Origin: Acidobacteriaceae bacterium
GTDB lineage: Bacteria; Acidobacteriota; Terriglobia; Terriglobales; Acidobacteriaceae
Direction: 5' to 3'
Assembly: GCA_030041045.1 (NCBI GenBank)
Contig: JASHOQ010000057.1
Span: forward strand, 1-64,000
DNA: 64,000 nucleotides
The first letter of the stretch is position 1, and each line of letters starts with the position of its first letter. Positions 16,497 through 26,495 of this stretch are shown one piece after another. Under the pieces are notes generated by a model that was not told the DNA's origin, did not search any database, and was given only the letters and a program-made list of their open reading frames with translations. Made by a program: the position numbers and the translations under genes.

Positions 16497-18443
16497 ATGC
16501 GTCTCAGCGGGCGTCCGGCAGTGGCTCTTTGGGTCCAATGTGCGGCCATCGCAGCGGGGCTCCTGTTGGGAAGCGCGGAATCACTCCGTGCGCAGCAGCC
16601 GGGAACAGCGGCGGCTGAGGCGCGCGATGCAGGCCGCCCCGAGCCGGTTTGCGCGCCGTCTGCGTTGGGCTCGCCCTACGTTCCTGTGGATAGCTGGGTA
16701 TATCCGGCCATGCTGCGGCTCTATGGGCTGGGCTATGTGGACAGCGTGTTTCTGGGGCTGCGGCCGTGGACGCGTGCAAGCCTTGAGCACATGCTGGAGG
16801 AGACTGGAGCGCGCATTGAAGACGCGGAAGCCGACGGCGAATCCACCGCCGATGAGGCACAGGGGATCTACGACGCGCTGAACCGGTTTCTCGAGCAGGA
16901 TGTGCAGGGTCCCTGCCTGACGCATCAGGGCGAGACGCGTGTCGAATCAGTGTACACGGTGGCGCGCGCCATCAGCGGCACGCCGTTGCGCGACAGCTAT
17001 CACCTGGGCGCGACGGTGATCAACGACTACGGCCGGCCGTATGAGGGCGGATTCAACAACTACTCCGGCGCGAGCGGCTACGCAGCCGCGGGCCGGTTTG
17101 TGCTGTATGTGCGCGGCGAGTTTGCGGGTGCGCCCTCAGCCACGGGCTATTCGCAATCGCTGGCGCAGGCGCTCTCCACCGTGGATGGGACGCTGTTTTA
17201 CGTGCCCTCGAGCACGCCGCCGTACGCGAACACGACCGCGATCTACAACCAGGCCACGATTCCCATGGGACCCATCGCGACGGCGACGGACGGGCGATTT
17301 CTCGAGGCGTGTATTTCCGCGCAGGTCCTCAATCACGTGATTTCGTTCGGCAAGCAGGACCAGTGGCTGGGCCCGGCGCTGGGCGGAAGCATGGCATGGT
17401 CAAACAACGCCCAGAACATTTACGGATTCGAGATCAACCGCATCGAGCCGCTGCATGTGCCGGGACTTTCCCGCGTATTCGGGCCGTTCCGATACGAATT
17501 CCTGGCGGGCCCGCTGCGCGGCCACACCTTCATGCCCAACGTGGCCTACGAGCTGAACCCCTCAGACAATCTCGCCAACGTGATCAATCCCGGCGACCCA
17601 TGGGTGCACATGGAAAAGGTCAGCTTCAAGCCCACGGAGAACCTGGAGTTTGGATTCGAGCGCACGGTGATCTGGGGCGGGCACGGGCATGAGCCGATCA
17701 ACCTGCACACCTTCTTGAAAAGCTTCTTCAGCGTGCAGAACGTTTCCGCTACGGAAAAGAACGGCGCCGGCGATCCCGGCGCGCGCTTTGGCGCCTTCGA
17801 CTTCTCTTACCGGCTTCCGTTTGTGCGCAAATGGCTCACGCTCTACACCGATTCCGAAGTCCATGACGACGTAAGCCCGATCTCGGCGCCGCGCCGGAGC
17901 GCCATTCGCCCGGGACTCTATCTTTCACACGTGCCCGGCGTCCCCAAACTCGACGTGCGCGTGGAAGCGGCGTCGACCGCGCCCGCCGCCGTGGACGTGG
18001 GCACGAACGTGTATGGCCACTTCATGTACTGGGAGGGGATCCAGAAGCAGGGTTACACCAACCAGGGCCAACTCTTCGGCGACTGGATCGGGCGCAATGA
18101 CAAGGGCGGGCAGGCGTGGGTGACGTATCACCTGAGCGGCGACGAGTGGGTGCAGGTGAGCGCGCGCAATCAGAAGGCGGCCAGCGAATTCATCCCCGGT
18201 GCGGAGACGTTCACGGACACGTCCTTTCCCTGCTCGGTCACGAACCCATGCCTGACGCCCGGGGGAACTACGCTCAATGACCTCGGCTTCCAGGCGGTCA
18301 AGCGCATCGGCAGAGACATCGAGGTGAATGGCAGCTTCACGCTGGAGCACTGGAAGGCGCCCGTTTACCTGCCGGGGGAGCAGACGGTGACCACAACCGA
18401 CATTCAGGTGACGTGGTATCCGGAACGCAAAGTCAGTTTTTGA
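16497..18443 (+). CDS. Capsule assembly Wzi-like outer-membrane protein
   Basis: Signal peptide; SPYVPVDSWVYPAMLRLYGLGYVDSVFLGLRPWTRASLEHML; beta-barrel-like pattern, FGKQDQWLGPALGGSMAWSNNAQNIYGFEINR. Confidence 0.8.
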   Translation: MRLSGRPAVALWVQCAAIAAGLLLGSAESLRAQQPGTAAAEARDAGRPEPVCAPSALGSPYVPVDSWVYPAMLRLYGLGYVDSVFLGLRPWTRASLEHMLEETGARIEDAEADGESTADEAQGIYDALNRFLEQDVQGPCLTHQGETRVESVYTVARAISGTPLRDSYHLGATVINDYGRPYEGGFNNYSGASGYAAAGRFVLYVRGEFAGAPSATGYSQSLAQALSTVDGTLFYVPSSTPPYANTTAIYNQATIPMGPIATATDGRFLEACISAQVLNHVISFGKQDQWLGPALGGSMAWSNNAQNIYGFEINRIEPLHVPGLSRVFGPFRYEFLAGPLRGHTFMPNVAYELNPSDNLANVINPGDPWVHMEKVSFKPTENLEFGFERTVIWGGHGHEPINLHTFLKSFFSVQNVSATEKNGAGDPGARFGAFDFSYRLPFVRKWLTLYTDSEVHDDVSPISAPRRSAIRPGLYLSHVPGVPKLDVRVEAASTAPAAVDVGTNVYGHFMYWEGIQKQGYTNQGQLFGDWIGRNDKGGQAWVTYHLSGDEWVQVSARNQKAASEFIPGAETFTDTSFPCSVTNPCLTPGGTTLNDLGFQAVKRIGRDIEVNGSFTLEHWKAPVYLPGEQTVTTTDIQVTWYPERKVSF

Positions 18444-18449
18444 GAGGCG

Positions 18450-19430
18450 CTATTTCGCGCGCGGGTGAGTCTTGTCGTAAACCTCGGCGAGCTGCGCGGC
18501 GGTGAGCTGGGTGTAACGCTGCGTGGTGGAGAGCCGCTCGTGGCCGAGCAGCTCCTGAATGGAGCGCAGATCGGCGCCTTCTTCGAGCAGATGCGTGCCG
18601 AAGGCATGGCGCAGGGTGTGCGGATGCACGTCCGAGGGAAGGCCGCGCAGAATGGCAATGCGTTTGACGATGCGGCCCACGCTGCGCGTGGTGAGCCGCG
18701 CCTGGCTTTTTGCGCCCACGCCGCGCAACTGCAAATTGAGAAAGAGCGCGGGCGAATGCGCGGATCGATCGCTACGCGCTGCGGCCAGGCGCGCGGCGCG
18801 CTCCACCAGGTACACGCGCACGGCAAGAGCGGCGGCCGCGCCCAGGGGCACGTAGCGCTGCTTCTGGCCCTTGCCACGGACCAGAACTGCTTCATTGGCC
18901 CAGTGAATGTCTTCGAGATTGAGGCCGGTGAGTTCCGCGTTGCGGATGCCGCAGCCATAGAGCAGCTCCAGAATGGCGCGATCGCGCGCGGGCCAGCTGG
19001 CGGCATCGTCGCCCACGGAATCGACCACGCGATTCATCTGCTCGATGGAGGGCACGCGGGGCAGATGCTTGGGAAGCTTAGGCGTGGAGACAAGCGCGGC
19101 GGGGTTCTGCGCGATGTGGCCGGCGCGGGCGAGCCACTTGAACCAGCTGCGGATGGCGGCAAGGGCGCGGGCGGTGCTGGCATTCGAAAGACCGCGGTCA
19201 TAGAGCGTGCCCAGATAAGCGCGGATGTGCGTATGCTCGATACCCTCAACGGGGATTTTTCCATCTGCGCCCGCCGAGGCCCGCAACTCGAGCCAGGACG
19301 CAAAGCTCTCGAGCTCGCGGCGGTACGCGCGCAGCGTGTGCGCAGAGGCGCCGCGCTCATTCCCGAGCACGTTGAGAAAATCAGTGACCAGCTTGGCGCA
19401 AGAAGACTCGGGCCCGGCTGAAGCGCTCAC
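18450..19430 (-). CDS. Tyrosine recombinase XerC/XerD-like
   Basis: [18 protein letters not shown]...[14 protein letters not shown]...[42 protein letters not shown]..HxxR..H..Y motifs. Confidence 0.93.
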   Translation of the reverse strand: MSASAGPESSCAKLVTDFLNVLGNERGASAHTLRAYRRELESFASWLELRASAGADGKIPVEGIEHTHIRAYLGTLYDRGLSNASTARALAAIRSWFKWLARAGHIAQNPAALVSTPKLPKHLPRVPSIEQMNRVVDSVGDDAASWPARDRAILELLYGCGIRNAELTGLNLEDIHWANEAVLVRGKGQKQRYVPLGAAAALAVRVYLVERAARLAAARSDRSAHSPALFLNLQLRGVGAKSQARLTTRSVGRIVKRIAILRGLPSDVHPHTLRHAFGTHLLEEGADLRSIQELLGHERLSTTQRYTQLTAAQLAEVYDKTHPRAK

Positions 19431-20548
19431 TTGGGCTCCTTCTCAGGATTGAGATGAGCAGATGGGGGACCGGGTTCGCTGCCGGCAATCGATCCTCCGG
19501 GAAAGACGCGCAGGGATGGGGCGCGGGAAGCGGCCTGATCGTCGGTCGCGGCCGCGGTGCGCCGCTGCTCGCGGGGATGATGCATGCGATGCACGGCCTT
19601 GAGTCTTCCCAGGGCGAGATGGGTGTAGACCTGGGTGGTGGAGATGTCGGCGTGGCCGAGCATCATCTGCACGCTGCGCAGGTCGGCGCCGTTCTCTACC
19701 ATGTGCGTGGCGCAGCTGTGGCGCAGCTGGTGCGGGCTGGCGGAGCTGGAGGCCATCTTGACCAGGTGCCACACCCACTGGCGGGTGAGCGGCATCCCGC
19801 GCAGCGAGAGGAAGAGCCGCGCCCCGCTTGGGCGCGCGAGGCGGGCCTGGCGCGCGGTGCTGATGCGCTCGAGAAGCGGCCGGCCTTCGCGCAGATACTC
19901 TTCAAGCGCGGCGATGGCCGTGCGGCCGAGCGGTACGATACGCTCCTTGTCGCCCTTGCCGCGCACCTGCACGCGGCCCGCGTCGAGCGCCAGATCGCTG
20001 GTGGAGAGCGAAGTGACCTCGGAGACGCGCAGGCCGCCCGCGTAGAGGAGCTCCAGGATGGCGTGGTCGCGCAGCGCTGTGGCGTTGGCCTTGGGGTGCG
20101 TGGCCGCCATGTTGGCGCGCTCCAGCATCTCCGCGACCTCCGGCTCGGCCAGCGACTTGGGCAGAACTTTCCACGTTTTGGGCGACTCGATGTTGACCGT
20201 GGGATCGTGGTGGATGCGGCGGTCGAGCAGAAGCCACTTATAGAAGCCGCGCAGGCAGCTCAACTTGCGCGCCGCGGTACGGGAATCGATGCCGTGCGCG
20301 CGCAGATGCTCGAGGAAAGCGCGCACGTCGGCTTCGACGGCGGTGAGCAGCACGCCGTTGCGGCCTTCGATGAACTCGGCGAAGGTGCGCAGATCGCCTA
20401 GATAAGCTTCGCAGGTGAGCGGGCGAAGACCTTTTTCGACGCGCAGATACGCCTGGTAGTCCTTGAGCAGGGAAAGATTGCCTGGGCCTTCCACATCCCC
20501 GATTATCCCCTGTAAGCGATGAGCGCCTGGAGACGCGCCCGGGCCCAC
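19427..20548 (-). CDS. Tyrosine recombinase XerC/XerD-like (second copy; likely start downstream at [10 protein letters not shown])
   Basis: [18 protein letters not shown]...[14 protein letters not shown]...[41 protein letters not shown]; 4-bp overlap with 18450..19430. Confidence 0.93.
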   Translation of the reverse strand: MGPGASPGAHRLQGIIGDVEGPGNLSLLKDYQAYLRVEKGLRPLTCEAYLGDLRTFAEFIEGRNGVLLTAVEADVRAFLEHLRAHGIDSRTAARKLSCLRGFYKWLLLDRRIHHDPTVNIESPKTWKVLPKSLAEPEVAEMLERANMAATHPKANATALRDHAILELLYAGGLRVSEVTSLSTSDLALDAGRVQVRGKGDKERIVPLGRTAIAALEEYLREGRPLLERISTARQARLARPSGARLFLSLRGMPLTRQWVWHLVKMASSSASPHQLRHSCATHMVENGADLRSVQMMLGHADISTTQVYTHLALGRLKAVHRMHHPREQRRTAAATDDQAASRAPSLRVFPGGSIAGSEPGPPSAHLNPEKEPK

Positions 20549-20705
20549 CGAACCACTTTCATCAAGGAATCAACATCGGCAATAAGAAAGGACTTGCAAT
20601 TCATGCGTATTCACTTGCGATCAACATTTCCGCCGGTTACCCCGATGGCTCATGGGCGCGGTCCGCATGCAAAGGTTTGCCGTTTTAGAAGAGAATGGAA
20701 AATGA

Positions 20706-21482
20706 ATGGATTCCTTGAACTGGACTGAGGGTGAGGCGCAGCGAGCCGGGACTGAAGCGCGCGCGTGGAAGGCGGACGAGTTTGAGCGGCTGGTATTGGC
20801 ATGCAGCCCTCGCGTGGCCGTCTTCGATTGCGACGGAACGCTGTGGGGCGGCGATGCAGGCTACGGTTTCCTGGCGTGGTCGCTGGAGCAGGGACTGGTC
20901 TCGCGTGCGACCAGCGACTGGATCGACAATCGCTATCGCGCCTATCGCGCCGGACAGGTGAGCGAACTCGAGATCTGCGGCGAAATGGTTCAGATCTATG
21001 CCGGACTGCGGGAACAGGAGTTGCAGGCGGCAGCGCAGCGGTATTTCAACGAGTTTGTGCGCGGACATATCTTTCCTGAGATCTCCAAGCTGGTGGCGTC
21101 GCTGAAGACGGCCGGCGTGGACCTGTGGGCCGTGAGCTCCACCAACCGCTGGGTGGTGGACGAGGGAGCGCGCGCGTTCGGCATTCCCCAGGAGCGCGTG
21201 CTGGCGGCCGAGGTGCGCGTGCATGGCGGCGTGATCACGAGCGAGCTGAAGGACGTGCCTACCGACGAAGGCAAGGCGGCGGCGCTCCGGCGCGTGGGTT
21301 TGCCCCATCCCGATGCGGTCTTCGGCAACTCGCTGCATGACCTGGCGATGCTCGCAATGGCGCGGTGCCCCTTCCCGGTGAATCCTTCCCCCGCCCTCAT
21401 TGAAGAAGCAGGCAAGCGGGGTTGGGGCTATTTCCGGCCTGCGGCGGCGGGGCAGTTTGAAGCGGCGGTGGGCGGGGAGTGA
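20706..21482 (+). CDS. HAD family hydrolase (SerB-like phosphatase)
   Basis: VAVFDCDGTLWGGDAGYGFLAW...LWAVSSTNRWVV...GLPHPDAVFGNSLHDLAMLAMA. Confidence 0.88.
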   Translation: MDSLNWTEGEAQRAGTEARAWKADEFERLVLACSPRVAVFDCDGTLWGGDAGYGFLAWSLEQGLVSRATSDWIDNRYRAYRAGQVSELEICGEMVQIYAGLREQELQAAAQRYFNEFVRGHIFPEISKLVASLKTAGVDLWAVSSTNRWVVDEGARAFGIPQERVLAAEVRVHGGVITSELKDVPTDEGKAAALRRVGLPHPDAVFGNSLHDLAMLAMARCPFPVNPSPALIEEAGKRGWGYFRPAAAGQFEAAVGGE

Positions 21483-21584
21483 CCGGCTTGCCAAACCGAT
21501 GCGGTGCGGGGGCGGCCGGACGATGGCTGCTTTCGGACAGCGGGGCGAGTTCTGCATCTCTTTTGTTTCGTTTACACTGGAGGC

Positions 21585-22025
21585 GTGGAAGAGAACTCGC
21601 CCAACGCCGGGTCCCGCATTCCCGGGCCGGCCTTGCGCTTTGTGGCCGCGGCGTTAATCGTGCGCGACGGCGAGGTGCTGATCGGCCAGCGGCGCGCCGA
21701 CCAGCCCATGGCCTCGCTGTGGGAGTTTCCCGGCGGCAAGATCGAAGCCGGCGAAAGCGCGCAACAGGCTTTGGCGCGCGAATTGATTGAAGAACTGGGC
21801 ATCGCGGCAAGCATTGGGCCGCCGGTTACGCGCATCCGCCACAATTACCGCCACGGGGGCGCCGTCGATCTGCAATTCTTTTCGGTGCGCGAGTTTGCGG
21901 GCGAAATCCAGAACCGCGTTTACCAGCAAGTGCGCTGGGTGAAGCTGGCTGAGCTGCCCGCCTATGAGTTTCTAGCCGCTGACCGAGGACTGATCCGCGA
22001 TCTGGCGGCGGGCAAGCTGCTTTAA
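21585..22025 (+). CDS. NUDIX hydrolase (MutT-like)
   Basis: GTG start; NUDIX box GKIEAGESAQQALARELIEELGI. Confidence 0.92.
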   Translation: MEENSPNAGSRIPGPALRFVAAALIVRDGEVLIGQRRADQPMASLWEFPGGKIEAGESAQQALARELIEELGIAASIGPPVTRIRHNYRHGGAVDLQFFSVREFAGEIQNRVYQQVRWVKLAELPAYEFLAADRGLIRDLAAGKLL

Positions 22026-22218
22026 CTCCGCTCCCCGCGGAGGGAAATCTTCTCGCAAAAATAATTGCCGACTGCAGAGGCCAAATTCGGTTATTCTGGC
22101 GGCGGCTCAAAGAGCCCATCCAGGAAAACCCGACCACCTGCCTAGACCAGCGCAATCGCCGTCCTCCCCACGCGCGAGACCGGTTGTGAGCAAGCGGTTT
22201 CAAGAAGGGAGATAGGAA

Positions 22219-22614
22219 ATGGAATGGTATCAAATGGCGCTGAAGCGCTATGCCGAGTTCAACGGCCGCTCGCGGCGTAAAGAGTATTGGATGTTCACGC
22301 TGTATAACATCGTCATCACCATGGTGTTGTACGTGGCAGGACTCCTATTGTTGATGCGCGGCAGCATCGCCATGGTGTTCTTCGGCCTGGCTATCATTTA
22401 CTGGCTAGCGGTGCTGGTGCCGGGCCTGGCTGTCTGTGTGCGCCGGCTGCACGATATCGATAAGAGCGGGTGGTTCATCCTGGTGAGCCTGATTCCCGCC
22501 GTCGGCGGCATTATTCTCCTCGTCCTTCTTTGCCTTGACGGCACGCCCGGCGACAACCGCTTTGGTCCAAGCCCGAAGGCGATCGTGCAGGGACAGGCCA
22601 CGGCCATCAGTTGA
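22219..22614 (+). CDS. DUF805 domain membrane protein
   Basis: MEWYQMALKRYAEFNGRSRRKEYWMFTLYN...VRRLHDIDKSGWFILVSLIPAVGGIILLVLLCLDGTPGDNRFGPSPK. Confidence 0.93.
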   Translation: MEWYQMALKRYAEFNGRSRRKEYWMFTLYNIVITMVLYVAGLLLLMRGSIAMVFFGLAIIYWLAVLVPGLAVCVRRLHDIDKSGWFILVSLIPAVGGIILLVLLCLDGTPGDNRFGPSPKAIVQGQATAIS

Positions 22615-22767
22615 CGCAGACCCGGGGCTGATTCGCAAGCTGGCGGCAGACAAGGTGCTTGAGAGGTCTTTGGCTGGCAGTCATCCGCTTTCAGCCCTAG
22701 GCAGTGTTCTGCCAGGAGAGAAAGAGGGAGGGTGCTTGTCGGCCCGGCTCGCGGCCATCAAACGGCG

Positions 22768-24018
22768 CTAGCGGCCGGGAATCATGCCCCACAGCATCAC
22801 CAGCGTCATACCGATGACGAGGATGCTGGTGCCCCACGCGATCACGTCCCACAGGCGCGAGTTGCGGTGCTCGCCCATCAGGTCTCTGCGGTTGATCAAG
22901 AGCAGCATGAGGATGATGACGACCGGGAGCAAAACTCCATTGAGCACCTGCGAAAGAATGGCGACGTTAATCAGTTGCGAGTCCGGCAGGATGAGCACGG
23001 TGACGGCTCCGCCTGCGATGAGCAGCGTATAGAGCCAATAGAAAAACGGCGCCTCGCGGAAGCTCTTGTCGACCCCCGATTCGACGCCCAGACCTTCGCA
23101 CACGGTGTAGGCCGTCGAGATCGGGAGAATGGATGCGGCGAAGAGAGAAGCGTTGAAGAGCCCGAAGGCAAAGAGGATGAAGGCGTAGTCGCCGGCCAGC
23201 GGGCGCATGGCTTCGGCGGCGTCCGCGGCCACCTGGATGGCGCCCATGCCGTGCACAAAGAGCGTGGCCGCGCAGGCCACCACGATGAACCAGGCGATGA
23301 GATCGGTGAAGAAACAGCCCACGATCACATCGAGGCGCGAGGCCGGATAATCCTTCACGCGAATGCCTTTTTCCACCACCGAAGACTGCAGGTAGAACTG
23401 CATCCAGGGAGCGATGGTGGTGCCCACCACGCCGATGGCCATGTAGATGTAAGCCTTGTCGCGCCAGACGGACCTGGGGGGAAGCTCGATGGTGGCCCGC
23501 AGGGACTCGTGCCAGTCCGGCTGAGCGAGGACGCCGGCAAAGATATAGGCGATATAAACGAGCGACGCCGTGAGAAAGATCTTTTCCGTGCTCTTATAGT
23601 CGCCGCGGACGACGAGGAACCAGACCAGCACGGCGCAGAGAGGAACGGAAATAAGCTTGGAAACGTGAAACAGGTGCATGGAGCCGGCGATGCCGATGAA
23701 CTCCGTGACCACGTTGGTGTAATTGACCACCACCAGCAGCACCATGAGCACGAACGTGAGCCGCAGGCCGAACTCCTCGCGGATGAGGTCGCTCAGCCCC
23801 TTGCCCGTGACCACGCCCATGCGCGCGCACATTTCCTGCACCACCATCAGAGCGATGGTGATGGGAATCATGGTCCAGAGCAGCGTGTAGCCGTATTGCG
23901 CGCCGGCCTGCGAGTAGGTGAAGATGCCGCCGGAATCGTTATCGACGTTGGCGGTGATGAATCCGGGGCCAAGCACGGCCAGAAAGAGCAGGAACCGGAT
24001 TCGCCAGCGCTTCCACAT
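22768..24018 (-). CDS. Nramp family divalent metal transporter
   Basis: LGPGFITANVDNDSGGIFTYSQAGAQYGYTLLWTMIPITIALMVVQEMCARMGVVTGKGLSDLIRE. Confidence 0.93.
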   Translation of the reverse strand: MWKRWRIRFLLFLAVLGPGFITANVDNDSGGIFTYSQAGAQYGYTLLWTMIPITIALMVVQEMCARMGVVTGKGLSDLIREEFGLRLTFVLMVLLVVVNYTNVVTEFIGIAGSMHLFHVSKLISVPLCAVLVWFLVVRGDYKSTEKIFLTASLVYIAYIFAGVLAQPDWHESLRATIELPPRSVWRDKAYIYMAIGVVGTTIAPWMQFYLQSSVVEKGIRVKDYPASRLDVIVGCFFTDLIAWFIVVACAATLFVHGMGAIQVAADAAEAMRPLAGDYAFILFAFGLFNASLFAASILPISTAYTVCEGLGVESGVDKSFREAPFFYWLYTLLIAGGAVTVLILPDSQLINVAILSQVLNGVLLPVVIILMLLLINRRDLMGEHRNSRLWDVIAWGTSILVIGMTLVMLWGMIPGR

Positions 24019-24208
24019 GAGGTCGATTTCCCGATGGGGCGTTCATTGCAGGGATGGGTCCACGAACCGTGGTTTCCTCACTGACCATAACAGGCAAGGG
24101 GCCTGGAAGAAAAACGCGCTCAACGGCTTGCGGGCCCGCGCATCGGTACCCGGGCCGGGACCAAATTACAATACCCTCGCATTGCTTCTAGAACTCGAGG
24201 AGATGGGT

Positions 24209-25426
24209 ATGAATTGTCTTGAGAACTGGCGAAACCTGCCCACGCGGCGCACCATTCTGGGCGCGCTCAGCAGTGTTGTTCCGGCTGCGGCGCTTCTGGG
24301 AGCGCCCGCTATGGCGGCAAACGCCGAATCCTCACCGGCGTCAGAGGAAATGCTGGCGCTGGCGCGGCTGCGCAGTTACAAGAGCCGGCGCTCCTCGAGT
24401 TGGGATCGCACCGGCGGCAATGCCGACTGGGTGCGCGTGGAGCCGGGCCAGACGGCCACCCTGCTCGCTGTGGAGGGCGCAGGGGCAATCCAGCATCTCT
24501 GGTTCACCATCAATTCACCCGATCCGATGCACTTGAAGAACCTTGTCCTGCGCGCGTGGTGGGACGGCGAGGCTGCGCCCTCGGTCGAAGCGCCGATCGG
24601 CGATTTTTTCGGGCTCGGCCTGGGCGAATACTTTGTCTACCAGTCCGCTCTTCTGGCTGTGGCGCCCATCAAGGCGCTGAACGCCTATTTCCCCATGCCG
24701 TTTGCCGCCGCTGCGCGGATGACGCTTGAGAACGAGGGCGCCGCGGCCGTGCGCAGCCTCTACTTCGCCGTCGATTACGTTCTCTTCCCCAGCCTGCCCG
24801 AAGACGTCGGCCGCTTTCATGCGCAGTATCGCCAGGCCACGCCGTCGAAAGGCTGGACGAATGACTGGACGGACAACGGCAGCCCGGGGATCAACGAGCG
24901 CAAGAACCTGAGCGGCGCGGACAACTACGTTTTTCTTGAGGCCGCGGGCAAGGGACATTTTCTGGGCGTCACCGAGGCCGTGGAGCAGAACCAGAACGGA
25001 TGGTTCGGCGAGGGCGACGACATGATCTTCATCGACGGCGACACGCTGCCCACCATCAACGGCACCGGTACCGAGGATTATTTCAATGGTGCGTGGGATT
25101 TCGGCGGGCAGGCTTTCGGCTACCAGCACAACGGTGCGCCGTACGTGGTGGATCCCGAGCGGATCGGCGGCCGCTATTGCCTGTATCGCTGGCACGTGGA
25201 GAGCCCCATCGCTTTCGAGAAATCGATCCGCGTGACCATCGAGCACGGCCACGCCAACCACCGCTCCGACAATTTTTATTCAACCGCGTACTGGTACCAG
25301 ACGGAGCCGCATGCAGCGTTTCCCGCGCTGCCCGCGGCCGCGGAGCGGATTCCGCGCGTCTTTAACGTGGGCGGCGGCGCGGGCGCGGCGCCTGTGCCCG
25401 CAGACCGGCCGCTCCAGGAAAAATAG
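24209..25426 (+). CDS. DUF2961 (GH172-like) glycoside hydrolase family protein, Tat signal
   Basis: RRTILGALSSVVPAAALLG; AIQHLWFTI...FGLGLGEYFVYQS...IFIDGDTLPTINGTGTEDYFNGAWDFGGQAFGYQHNG...YRWHVESPIAFEKSIRVTIEHGHAN. Confidence 0.9.
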   Translation: MNCLENWRNLPTRRTILGALSSVVPAAALLGAPAMAANAESSPASEEMLALARLRSYKSRRSSSWDRTGGNADWVRVEPGQTATLLAVEGAGAIQHLWFTINSPDPMHLKNLVLRAWWDGEAAPSVEAPIGDFFGLGLGEYFVYQSALLAVAPIKALNAYFPMPFAAAARMTLENEGAAAVRSLYFAVDYVLFPSLPEDVGRFHAQYRQATPSKGWTNDWTDNGSPGINERKNLSGADNYVFLEAAGKGHFLGVTEAVEQNQNGWFGEGDDMIFIDGDTLPTINGTGTEDYFNGAWDFGGQAFGYQHNGAPYVVDPERIGGRYCLYRWHVESPIAFEKSIRVTIEHGHANHRSDNFYSTAYWYQTEPHAAFPALPAAAERIPRVFNVGGGAGAAPVPADRPLQEK

Positions 25427-25468
25427 CGGAGAACGGGCGCTGGATGATGGGGGCAAAAAAAATTCTCA

Positions 25469-25537
25469 AATACTGAAGTTTTCACTTGACTATTTTCCGG
25501 GCTTGCCTAATACTGAAGTCGTTGCTTCACTATATTT
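25469..25537 (+). promoter_or_regulatory. Candidate ArsR-type operator: two copies 40 bp apart
   Basis: TACTGAAGTTTTCACTTGACTATTTTC (from 25471) and TACTGAAGTCGTTGCTTCACTATATTTC (from 25511), same register at 40-bp spacing, just upstream of the SRPBCC/ArsR pair. Confidence 0.55.
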
Positions 25538-25552
25538 CGAATGGAGGATCCC

Positions 25553-26032
25553 ATGACTGCAACTGAACCGAAGACCATCCACAACACTTTTGTTATCGAA
25601 CGCAACTTTCCCTGGCGGCCGGGACGCGTCTTTTCCGGCTTTGCCCAGCCCGCCCTTAAGCGCCGCTGGTACGCCGAGGGCGACCAGCACGACCTCCAGG
25701 AGTTCCATATGGATTTTCGCGTGGGCGGAATCGAGCGGTTCCGGTATCGCTTCAGGGAGGGCCACCCGATCGCGGGATCGGAGATCGCCAACGAAAGCGC
25801 CTATCAGGACATTGAATCCGAAAAACGGATCGTGATGACCTCGAGGATGTCATTGAATGGAAAGCCGATTGTGGTAATGCTGACGACGTTCGAGTTTTTG
25901 CCTGCGGAGGAAGGAACGGACTTGATCCTGACCCACCAGGGAACCTACATTGACTGGCCCGACGGAGTGAAGATGATTGAGCTTGGATGGAACGGGCTGA
26001 TCGACCGGCTGCGGAAGGACCTGGCGCAGTAA
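25553..26032 (+). CDS. SRPBCC/AHSA1 domain protein
   Basis: IERNFPWRPGRVFSGFAQPALKRRWYAEG...MDFRVGGIERFRYRF...TDLILTHQGTYID; RBS GGAGG. Confidence 0.9.
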   Translation: MTATEPKTIHNTFVIERNFPWRPGRVFSGFAQPALKRRWYAEGDQHDLQEFHMDFRVGGIERFRYRFREGHPIAGSEIANESAYQDIESEKRIVMTSRMSLNGKPIVVMLTTFEFLPAEEGTDLILTHQGTYIDWPDGVKMIELGWNGLIDRLRKDLAQ

Positions 26033-26042
26033 GGGGGCCTCG

Positions 26043-26378
26043 ATGCGGGATCGACCCATCGATATCGATCGGCTCTTTCACGCGCTCGGCGATCCGACGC
26101 GGCGAGCCATTCTCGATCGGCTTGTGGAAAGGCCCATGTCGGTTTCGCAGCTGGCCGAGCCTCTCGGGATCACGCTCACCGCCGTCGCGCAGCACCTGCA
26201 GATCCTCAAGGATGCGCGGCTGGCGCATACGGAGAAAGTTGGACGGGTGCGGACCTGCCGTATTGAGCCTGCCGGGTTCCGCGCGCTCGAACAATGGGTT
26301 CGCGATCACCGCACGGCCTGGGAGAAGAAGCTCGATCGCCTCGGCCGGCTGCTCGCCGAAGAGGATGTGGACACGTAG
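26043..26378 (+). CDS. ArsR family transcriptional regulator
   Basis: DRLFHALGDPTRRAILDRLVERPMSVSQLAEPLGITLTAVAQHLQILKDARLAHTEKVGRVRTCRIEPAGF. Confidence 0.95.
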   Translation: MRDRPIDIDRLFHALGDPTRRAILDRLVERPMSVSQLAEPLGITLTAVAQHLQILKDARLAHTEKVGRVRTCRIEPAGFRALEQWVRDHRTAWEKKLDRLGRLLAEEDVDT

Positions 26379-26495
26379 TGCAATCAGTAATCCGCTGTGC
26401 TCGGTGGCCGGCGAAGGGACCGCTGAGAGTCAAGTGGAACTCGATCTTGAGATCGAGGATGCAAGCGCGAACGGCCCGGCGCAGGCATGGGGACT

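Noticed and set aside
22732-24084. 450-aa plus-strand ORF opposite the Nramp gene
   Set aside because: Antisense shadow ORF in high-GC DNA; His/Asp/Glu-rich low-complexity composition, while the minus strand encodes a clear Nramp transporter.
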